From: Cladorrhinum sp. PSN259
Taxonomy: Eukaryota; Ascomycota; Sordariomycetes; Sordariales; Podosporaceae
DNA length: 64,000 bases
Reading direction: 5' to 3'
Assembly (NCBI GenBank): GCA_033725935.1
Contig: MU867084.1
Location: forward strand, 248,001 to 312,000
Positions within the stretch are counted from its first letter, which is position 1. Each line of letters starts with the position of its first letter. The position numbers and the translations under genes were made by a program. Below the pieces are notes generated by a model. The model ran no database searches. It was given only the letters and a program-made list of their open reading frames with translations, and was not told where the DNA came from. Of this stretch, positions 55,024 to 64,000 are shown piece after piece.

Positions 55024-55570
55024 AGAAGAGAGAAAGAAAGAGACAGCCCTGATGGCGTGCGTGGATTTGATGATGAATTACTCTGGCAGAAGGAAAGGTG
55101 GCTTGTCTGTGGTGGTCTAGACAAAAACCAGAAACAGTGACCAACGCCATGCGCTTACCTTACAGAAGCAAGACAGAGACAGATACCCTTTGAAATCTAT
55201 TTGATAATTTTGTTTATTTCATGTAATTGGAACTACAGGTGTGGATCAGGGAGTTTGAGAGTAGTAGCAGGGAGGTATCAGAAAAATTACCAAATACACA
55301 AAATGGTCTGAACAAGTCATTTTATCTGTGTGTATTCTTACATATTGTTACTCCTTTGCCCTGTTGTACATGGAATAAGATTGATAGCAATGAGAAAAAA
55401 CCATGAACGCTTTATACAGAGTTTTCCTGACTGAGAGAACACCCCGGCCCAGTTTTTCAGTTTTGCCTTGACCCATTAACGCCCCAACTCCATATCGAAC
55501 ATGGTAAAAGTTCCCTCCAGCTATGATTATCAACTTCGGCCCCCGCCCGCGTTTTTGCCAACCGCCAGCG
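55024..55570. other. Convergent intergenic region, no gene seen
   Basis: 3' flanks of the orphan gene and U2AF small subunit gene. Nothing else recognised. Confidence 0.6.
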
Positions 55571-56197
55571 CTAGTAACGCCTCCTAGTTGGCTCAGGGCT
55601 GGGAGACCTCGTCGGGCTTCTGCTTCTCGGCCGCTCCTTCAACCACTTGCGAGTGCTCAGATCCAACTCCCTGTCCAATTCCGGGCTGGGGTTCTTGCGA
55701 TGTATAAAGTTGCAGAACCCTCCCCTGACGCAGCCTTCTCCGCTATTGAGCCTGCAGCAGGCTTCCCGAAAGTCGGTAACGGGGCTCAGCTCGCAATAGA
55801 TGGGCCTGCCGGCGTACCAGCGCGAGTTGAGGTTGTCGCAGGCCTTTTGTGCGCTGTCCTCGTACTTGAAGCGGGCGTAGACGTTGCCGATCAGGTGGTC
55901 ATTGTTGTTGTCGCAGACGACGAGCTCCTCGATCTCGCCGTACTTGCACATCTCGCACCAGATGTCCTCGTAGAAGGCGTCGAAGTGGTTCTGCAGCTGG
56001 GAAGGGTTCATGCGGTTTTTGGGGTCGAAGGCGGGGTTCTGGTAGAGATTTGGCATGAGGATCGTCTGGGAGTAGGAGGGCTTGACGTGCTTGCGCGAGC
56101 AGCGGTCGCCGTGGCGGCATGCGCCGATCTTGTAGTAGAAGGAGCAGTTGACTTTGTCTTGCTCGGTACCGAAGATTGAGGCGAGGAAGTTTGCCAT
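55571..56197 (-). CDS. Splicing factor U2AF small subunit (U2AF35)
   Basis: Recognises the AG at 3' splice sites with the large U2AF subunit at the first step of spliceosome assembly; nuclear. Single exon, 208 residues, standard for U2AF35 cores. First CCCH zinc finger: CSFYYKIGACRHGDRCSRKH. The U2AF homology motif (atypical RRM) runs from MPNLYQNPAFDPKN to GRPIYCELSPVTDF, with CEMCKYGEIEELVVCDNNNDHLIGNVYARF. Second CCCH finger: CCRLNSGEGCVRGGFCNFIH. A short RS-like tail follows (RPRSRSPTRSPSPEPTRRRY), reduced compared with metazoan U2AF35. The start MANFLASIFGTEQDKVNC is the canonical N-terminus of the family. The long antisense frame at 55523-56179 is a shadow. Confidence 0.97.
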   Translation of the reverse strand: MANFLASIFGTEQDKVNCSFYYKIGACRHGDRCSRKHVKPSYSQTILMPNLYQNPAFDPKNRMNPSQLQNHFDAFYEDIWCEMCKYGEIEELVVCDNNNDHLIGNVYARFKYEDSAQKACDNLNSRWYAGRPIYCELSPVTDFREACCRLNSGEGCVRGGFCNFIHRKNPSPELDRELDLSTRKWLKERPRSRSPTRSPSPEPTRRRY

Positions 56198-58569
56198 TTT
56201 GGATTAGAAGGTTTTGATTCTCGGTTTCAGGAATGGGGGAATTAAATCGCTTTCGTTGTGTCGCGCGATGTTTGATGGCGAAGGGTCGGCTGCGCGGTGG
56301 AAGTTTGGCGTCGCGGAATTGGGGGATTTGGGATTGAATTGGCTGGGCAAGTTTCCACAAATTCTCAAGGCTGGCTTTACAATTTTCAGCCTGGTTGGCG
56401 CCACGTGTGGCTGTAAACCTTTGATTGGCTTACTAATGACAAGGCTCTAGAGGCCTGTGGCTGAAGCTTCTGGAAGCTTTTTATTGTTTTTGCTGTTGGC
56501 GAGTCCTTTGTGATTGGTGCTTTTTACAATGACCCACTTCTTCCCATTGCAACCCCCGTCACCTCACAATTGAACTTCCACTAGGATAGAGCTCGAGAAC
56601 TTGAGACTCGAAAAATACCATTTTCGGCTCCATTGGAATTCCCTGATTTTGCTTCGGGCGAACTCAATTGCCTCAATTGAACTAACTTTCTTTTTCCTCG
56701 GCAAACCCCAATTTTCTCTTTCACAGCCACAGCCATGCATCTTTGACTAACATCAAGTGGGGTTAAAATGTACGTCTGTAATTCCCTCCTTTTTTCGCTC
56801 CCCTAAGCCCAAGTGATCGGGCAATCGGCCTTCCTACGAAATACTCATCACATTCCCAACCCTCTTCTTTTTACGACTTGACACCTCCGTGATGAAGCTG
56901 CTCAGCCAGCCACTGGATGCCCAATGCTTCTTCTGTATCATCCCAGCGTGTTCTATATGCGACATGGCACCATCGTACGAAGCTAGCTGTGTCAAGAACA
57001 ACCACAAAGCATCTCACTGACCTATCACGATGGGGCCTGAGCAACCTGAACAGAACACAGCTTGATGCTGATCGCCCTTGGGCACCTGGCTCTTATGTTG
57101 CAGATTCAGAGGACAAAGGACGCAACAAATACCGAAGCTCTGCATTCGGGGATCCCCGTCTTAATCCGGCACAGGCGGAGAGGGGTTTTTGTAGAGCCTG
57201 CAGCTATTTCAGCTGAGAGATGCATTTGCTTGCGCAAGCTAATCCATCAAATCCCCGCTATGTTCACGTGGGTGATCAAAATCCAAATTTCCGTGCTCTT
57301 CCTGGACATTGCGCTCAACCGGTAACCGAGAACGCAATCAATTGGGAGGTGTCATCGTCATTTTCCAAGGACTTGGTCGACAATTGAATGTTTTCCAGCA
57401 AGGCACATGAGTTTCTGGGGTTCGAGGTTGCATTCATTATCAAAACCGGCAACCGAACGAACCAGACTTGCGCCCGTCTTGCCGTCCCGTCGGAGTCGCG
57501 ATTTACGCCAGGGATTCGGCTAAGCTAGCATAGGGTAGTGACCCACCTTGATTTCACGGAGCGGCCTCCCAAAGGCTTCTCCGACGAAGATGAAAACAAC
57601 AACGACATCATCGGATAAGGGTAGTCGGTGAACAATTAACAACCAGGTTCGGAACACGACAGGAGTCTACTACGCAGGCGATACTACCCTACTCATTGAG
57701 ACCCATATGTGTTTTATTCTTGTCTTGTCGTCAGAAACCAGCTGTCGTGGACAGGGCAGCGTTGTTTCGATGCCAAGGTCCGCGATATCACTCGCACATT
57801 AGCGTACAAAAAGGCCAGCTGTTCAGGGCACAAGCACAGCGGCCAAAGTCAACCACAGACGGAGCTCCCGACTCCACGCCTTGCATATCACCATGCAGTA
57901 AACTGTACTATCACTACCAGTAGCTCTGCATGCGATCGGATCGATTGTTTGGGCTTCTCTCAGCAAGTTGTCGGGGGTGGTGAATTCGTAATGATAACTG
58001 GCTTCTTGAAAGGCTTGGCCTTCTCCAATCCCCCAATTGAACCCCCCATCCCCGCCTTGATTTTAAGGTCCCTTCTGACGTAGCACCCGATCTCTGCTGA
58101 TCGCTCCATGAATCCCTGGTCCGGGCCCCACGCTTGTGAACAGCTCTCTAGAATCAACTCCACAGTCCCCTGCAGCGACTTCTTGTTGCTCATTTTGGCC
58201 TTTTCCCCTTCGTTTCCTTCGCGACCCCTTTAGCACGGTCCGTAGACCCAACTTCTACGGTTCTGGTTCCAGCCATTGCCTCTACACCTTGGATAAACGA
58301 TTCCATTTTTATCCCTCCATTTTTCTTGCTACAAAGGCGGGTTTTGCAGGTATTTAGCGCTGGTGGCTTCTTACTGGCTTTGTGCCGCATCCGCCGGGCC
58401 TGTGTCCGACCCGCGTTGAATCTGCTGAGGACCAGCCAACAGCTGCCTCTTTCCAGAGCTAAACCCAGTTTTCCTCTGGAACACATACTTTTACATATCC
58501 ACCGAGTCAATTGAGAACAACAATCGCCAAACAGGGCTGCCGAACGCAGCAGAAAACTGCTGAGGCACG
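56198..58569. promoter_or_regulatory. Divergent intergenic region between U2AF and tricalbin genes
   Basis: About 2.4 kb with no supported gene; scattered short frames have no domain. Both promoters and the tricalbin leader are expected here. Confidence 0.5.
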
Positions 58570-61500
58570 ATGGCAACCGAGCAGGCTGCCCTCGAGCTCA
58601 AGCAGCAGGGCGTTATTGAGGCCGCTCAGGACCCAAACAGTAGCGTCACCTCGAATGACGCCCAGAATTCGATCGTCCAGCAGAGTAAGAGAGCCGGCGT
58701 AACGGCTTTCAACTTCGATCCGAACGCCAGCCTTCACGATAAGAAGGCCGCCGTCAGAGATGTATGTCATGTAACCCCATGAATTCCCATGCAAAGCGAT
58801 TCAAATCCTAACCACGTACATGTCAACAGGCAATTCCAGAGGGGCTTCCTCAACGACCACACGGCATAGCTATCGCGACCGACATTGACGATGGCAGCAA
58901 GGCCACCATCGACCTTCCTACACCTTCCAAAGCCGGGGTGGTCGAAGTGGCCAAGGGTGCGGATGGACAGCCTCTGGATGGTGCCGATGATGACGACGAT
59001 GCAGAGGACTGGCTCAAGGTCGGCTGGGCTCCCAGATTTGGCTGGCCAAATGATTCCCTGCTACAGGAAGCAAGCATGCTGGACCATTCGACACTGCTCG
59101 AGTCTCAGCTTCCCGAGAAGTTCTTTGGCGGTATGTACATGCTTCCCCTGTCTTTTCTCCTCCATTGTGCTAATTACCTGTTACCTAGACTGGTATCACA
59201 ACGCGGCTGTTATTGCTTTTGCTTGTTTTTCCTCGTGGCTAGTCGCCGTTCTCGGCGGCGGTCTCGGTTGGGTCTTCATCATCATGGCTGCTTGTTCTAC
59301 CTATTACCGCACCTCTATCCGGAGAGTTCGCCGCAATTTCAGAGACGACATTACGCGTGAATTGGCACTGAAAAGGCTCGAGACAGACAACGAGTCCGTT
59401 GAGTGGATCAATTCCTTTTTGGTCAAGTTCTGGCCCATTTATCAACCGGTTCTCGCGGCGACTGTGGTTAGCTCAGTTGATCAGGTTCTCAGCAACTCTA
59501 CCCCGGCCTTTCTTGACAGCCTCAAGCTCACAACCTTCACGTTGGGCTCCAAACCACCTCGGATGGAGCATGTCAAGACTTACCCCAGAGAAGACGACGA
59601 CATCGTTATGATGGATTGGATGTTTAGCTTTACCCCCAATGATACGGCCGATATGACGACCCGTCAGCTCAAGGATAAGATAAACCCAAAGGTCGTGCTG
59701 GAAATCAGAATCGGAAAGGCAATGGTCAGCAAGGGTATGGATGTCATTGTAGAGGATATGGCTTTCAGCGGCTTAATGCGGCTGAAGATCAAACTCCAGA
59801 TCCCTTTCCCTCACGTCGAAAAGATCGAAATGTCATTCCTCGAGAGACCAACTATTGACTACGTCTGCAAGCCACTTGGAGGCGAGACGTTTGGCTTCGA
59901 TATCAACTTTATCCCCGGCCTTGAGAGCTTTATTATGGAGCAGATTCACGGTACTCTCGCTCCCATGATGTACGCGCCAAACGTCTTCCCCATTGAGGTT
60001 GCCAAGATGTTGTCTGGTACTCCCGTCGACCAGGCCATTGGTGTGGTTGCCATTACCTTACATGGAGCACAGGGTTTGAAGAACACGGACAAGTTTGCTG
60101 GTACCCCTGATCCTTATGTTCAGTTATCGCTGAACAGAAGAGCAGTGCTTGCTCAGACCAAAGTTGTCAAGGAAAACGCCAACCCCCGCTGGAACGAAAC
60201 CAAATACATTATCGTCACCTCTTTCAACGACTCTCTCGACTTTGATATCTATGACTTCAATGACTTCAGGAAAGACAAGAGGATCGGCGCGACATCTTTC
60301 CCCTTGGAGAACATTGAGGAAGTGTGGGAATACGAGAACGAAAGGCTGGAACTGACTAATGACGGTAAGGCGAGAGGTGTCTTGACCGCTGACATCCGCT
60401 TCTTCCCTGTTCTTGCACCCACAAAGCTTGAGGATGGAACCGAGGAGCCAGCCCCTGAATCTAACCAAGGTATCCTTCGCTTCACTGTTCAGCAAGCAAA
60501 GGATCTCGACGCCGGCAAGCAAGCCAACCCCCTCGCAATGCTCACACTAAACGGCAAGGAAGTTCATACCACCAAGAAGGTCAAGCGGACCAACAACCCC
60601 GTATGGGACGATGGTTCCAAGGAGATTTTGGTCACTGACAAGAAGAATGCCAAGCTCGGAGTTGTCATCAAGGACGACCGTGATATTGCTGGTGATCAGG
60701 TGGTCGGAAATTATCAGATCAAGCTTGAGGATATGCTCGAGTACATGGCCAAGGGACAGGATTGGTACAATCTCGCTGGTGCCAAGACGGGTCGTGTCAA
60801 GATGCTTGCTCAGTGGCGGCCGGTGGCGATCGCTGGTATCGCCTCTGGTACTGGCGGCTACATGACCCCTATTGGTGTTCTTCGCATTCATTTCAAGCAC
60901 GGCAGGAACCTTAGAAACGTCGAAGCTCTGGGCAAATCCGATCCTTATGCCCGCGTCGTCATGTCTGGCATCGAGAAGGCTCGGACGGTTACTTTCAAGA
61001 ACAACCTCAACCCTGACTGGGACGAAGTTCTTTACATCCCGGTTCATTCGGCAAGAGAGCGTCTTCAGCTCGAGGTGATGGACTCTGAGACTGTAGGCAA
61101 GGATCGCAGTCTCGGTCTCACCGAGATCTCAACAGGCGATTTCATGTTTCAAGACGACATTGGCGAGTGGATGGTGCACGACAAGAAGGAGCTTCATGAG
61201 GCTGGCCTTCGCCTTCACAACAAGGGCACGCCCAAGGGTACTCTGACATTCACCGTCGCATTCTACCCGACCCTCAACATCGCTGATCCTGAGGAAGAGG
61301 AGAAGGAGAGAGAAAGAGAAAAGGCCGAGAAGCTAGCAGACTCGGACAGTTTAAGCGTACAGGAGAATCCTTCTTCCAACAGACCATCCCTAGATGTACC
61401 ACGTCCCGCGGACCCTGGAAAGCTGGTGTCCTCCCTTGAGAATGCCGCAAGATCCGGTGACGGCAAGGAGCCCGGCACGCCCATGACGCCCAAGACCCCC

Positions 61501-63291
61501 GCCACTCCCTCAACCGGCCAATTCCCACGTAGGGATAAGGAGCCACCCAAGATTTATCTCACGCCACAGGAACTCCTCAAGAAGGAATCAGGCCTGGTCA
61601 TTTTCAAGCTCATGGAGGCAGATTTGCCCAAGAGCCAAAGCCGCATCGAGGTCTTTGTGGACGACATGGCGTTCCCCTCTTACACCTCATCAGTGGCCAA
61701 GTCCAAGTCGCACAAGTTTGACGAGATTGGAGATTGCTTCATTCGTGAGCTGGAGTTCTCCAAGCTGACCATCAAGGTGATCGAGAAGGGTGGCGAGAAC
61801 AAGGAGAAAGAGAAGGAGCGCGTTCTCGCCCGTCTGACCGGAAACACGCTCGACACCCTCAAGCAGTGCCTGGTATGTATATCCTCATGTGCATCTATCA
61901 TTTTCCCACTTACTAACAAAGGCGTTTAGAACAACCCAACGGTGCTGAAGATGAAGGACGACGAGAACAACGTCTACTCGATCAAAGTCAGCCTCAAGTA
62001 CGTTCCAGTCAACATGGTGCTCGATCCGAGCGAGAGCATCAATAACATGGGTAACCTCCGTGTCGATGTATTGAGTGCCCAGGACCTGCCCTCTGCCGAC
62101 TCGAATGGAAAGAGCGACCCCTACGTCAAGTTTGAGCTTAACGGCCAGGAGGTCTACAAATCCAAGGTGCAGAAAAAGACGCTCTCTCCAGAGTGGAAGG
62201 AGTTCTTCAATATCCCCATCCCATCCCGAGCAGCCGCCAAGTTCAAGGCGACGGTGTGGGATTGGGATTTTGCCGACAAGCCTGACTTTTTGGGAGCCAC
62301 GGACATCAATTTGGAGCAACTCGAGCCTTTCAGGGGTCAAGAGTTCAAGTATACCTTGGATGGAAAGTCTGGCGTTCTGCGCCTTCGTTTGCTCTTCACT
62401 CCAGACTACGTGACCAGAACCAGACAGGGTACATCAACCCTTACGGGAACATTCTCTGTCCCCGGCAGAATCGTCACCGGTGTTGCCGGCGTTCCCATCA
62501 AGGGTGGTGTGGCAGTTGCAGGGGCCCTTGGTCACGGTGTCGGAAAGGGCGCTTCCTTCTTGAAGCGTGGCTTCCGTAGCAAGAAGGACGACTCGGACGA
62601 CGACGTTGTTCCCTCGGCAGACATTCCTATTATCACCACGAACGGACCTGAGCCCACGACAGGCCTCGGAATGAAGAGATCGACCGGCCTCGCGTTCCCC
62701 CCCCTTGAGACGAGACCACCAAGCCCTCCAGAGGACAAGACAGCCGGGTCAGCCATTAACGGCGGCGGCCTCTCGCTTCATCACACCCGGACCAGAAGTG
62801 TGGGTGCCTCGTCGGTTCACAGTGCTATCATTCCTGGGACATCGTCAGGCACGGCCAGCTTCACTGTTGTTTCGGCCGCAGGCTTCCCTCCATCGTCAGA
62901 TGTGTATGTGACAATCACGCAGGTCAGGGAGGGCAAGTCAAAGGTTGTCGGAAAGACTAAGCATCGCAAGTCATCAAGCGGGACTGTTACATTCGGTGAG
63001 ACATTCAAGATTGAGTGCAGTCCTGATGCGCAGTTCAAGATCGAGGCCAAGGAACACCACACCTTTGGCAGTGATGACCCGCTGGGTGAGACGCTTTACT
63101 TTGTCGACGACTCAAACTCGGGTCAGGAGAAGCAGGTCTCTGTTGGATCAGGCTCTGTGTGGATCAAGAGCTCATTTGTCCCTTTAGAGGAAAAGTACTC
63201 GCCCACTTCCGGAGATAGCCCCAAGTCAGCTACGAACTCGGGTATTCGAAGGAGCTTTCTTAGCAAGAGGGACGGGAAGCTTTCTTCATGA
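58570..63291 (+). CDS. tcb: Tricalbin (SMP and multiple C2 domains, ER-plasma membrane tether)
   Basis: ER membrane protein that tethers ER to plasma membrane and transfers lipids (yeast Tcb1-3, extended synaptotagmins). CDS join(58570..58761, 58830..59130, 59189..61872, 61930..63291), 1512 residues, matching the family. A disordered N-terminus is followed by a hydrophobic hairpin at about 168-203 (NAAVIAFACFSSWLVAVLGG, then GWVFIIMAACSTYY). The SMP lipid-transfer domain runs about 225-420 (from ESVEWINSFLVKFWPIYQPV). C2-type domains start near 447, 593, 726, 966 and 1100, with a further C2-like segment near 1367. The first, third and fifth keep the Asp-containing DPYV/SDPYA/SDPYV loops suited to calcium or phospholipid binding; the second and fourth are degenerate. 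All introns are GT-AG and phase-consistent. Confidence 0.95.
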
Positions 63292-64000
63292 CTAAGAAGA
63301 CGACGCAAGTGAAGACGAAAACTTTAACCCACTACTTGGCAGGGTTTTTGGGAGCATTTATGGAGTTTCGGTTTGCTTTTTGCGAAGGAAGGCAGGGAAG
63401 GATGGGGTGACAGGTGTCTTGCGTTTAGTCAGTTTTGGTTTGATACATGGTTCACGGGCTGGCAGGTGAAATACACTTTTGCCTTGGTTATTTTCTGGTG
63501 GATGGTGCAGATTGATTGTTGTTGTCTGGGAATCCCAAAAGTGTAATCTGTACAGTGCAGTATTGGGTCGAATTAATTCAAAGTATCAAATGTTACCCTA
63601 ACCATCAGTCCAGCCAACAAGGATGAAATGCTTCAATTTGTTGGTGCTCCACCAAGTCCCACAGGGCAATAAATCAACAATGGGTTGATAGATTTAACCC
63701 CTTTTCTTGGCGTTTTTTTAATCCCATGCGAACAGGGTCGACCGGGATCGTCGAAGCTGCAGCTGAAGCGGGACATGTCAATTCAATTCACGGAGTGGCG
63801 CCCGTGCGCTTAGCTCTTACTTTCCTTTCCATATTGCGGAAAGGGAGGTCCGAAACTCGTCACTTCTCTCATTCGGTTGTTTTTTTTTCTTCCCAAGGGT
63901 TTTTTGTCGAAACCGAGGAGGGTTGCAGAATCACCTTCAGCAATGTCTAGTTTATGACAAACCTGGCATTTTCTAACTTTCTTCTGCTCAAACCCTTTTT
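63292..64000. other. 3' flank of tricalbin, no gene seen
   Basis: Presumed 3' UTR and intergenic sequence running to the window edge. The frame at 63726-63950 has no domain. Confidence 0.6.

Noticed and set aside
55523..56179. 218-codon plus-strand frame antisense to U2AF
   Set aside because: The opposite strand encodes a textbook U2AF35; the frame is a shadow.

Overview
The window is nuclear DNA of a filamentous ascomycete (Pezizomycotina, most likely a Sordariomycete). Evidence for this is the set of short introns (about 50-200 bp) with CTAAC-like branch sites, Ser/Gln/Pro-rich disordered proteins, a fungal carotenoid phytoene desaturase (AL-1/CarB type), a fungal Zn2Cys6 regulator and a RID/Masc1-type DNA cytosine methyltransferase. 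Genes are monocistronic, on both strands, and separated by 0.5-6 kb. I found no CRISPR, plasmid, phage or intact transposon. Intron-exon models were worked out by hand from splice sites and reading phase.

Layout: the window opens inside a class II myosin heavy chain (+, 5' truncated), then a tRNA-Asn and a phytoene desaturase (+) with a GATC-rich, probably light-responsive promoter. Next are an F-BAR/RhoGAP protein of the Rgd1 type (-), aspartate-semialdehyde dehydrogenase (-), a short-chain dehydrogenase (+) and a Whi3-like RNA-binding protein (-). A gene-poor stretch of about 6 kb follows. Then come a Zn2Cys6 regulator of the War1/Leu3 type (-), a Ser-rich orphan (-), the Rix1-complex WD protein Ipi3 (+), and an AT-rich island with a 43-bp tandem repeat. 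After that lie an HhH-GPD DNA glycosylase (-) head-to-head with the RID-type methyltransferase (+), an oxysterol-binding protein of the Osh6/7 type (-), a large fungal orphan (+), U2AF small subunit (-) and a tricalbin (+).

Most neighbours are unrelated housekeeping genes. The point most worth following is the pair at 38590-45393. A putative bifunctional DNA glycosylase, with Lys and Asp spaced as in endonuclease III, a duplicated basic/acidic tail and no classical Fe-S spacing, sits divergently next to the RIP-associated cytosine methyltransferase. The nearest repeat (37.5-37.7 kb) carries transition-type differences of the kind RIP leaves. A coupled write/excise system for 5-methylcytosine or RIP intermediates is only a hypothesis. 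Two other themes are GC-AG introns (two, in different genes) and stop-free introns of 3n length (two, in myosin and aspartate-semialdehyde dehydrogenase), which could be retained without frameshift. Osh6/7 (48938) and tricalbin (from 58570) both act at ER-plasma membrane contact sites and lie within 10 kb, probably by chance.
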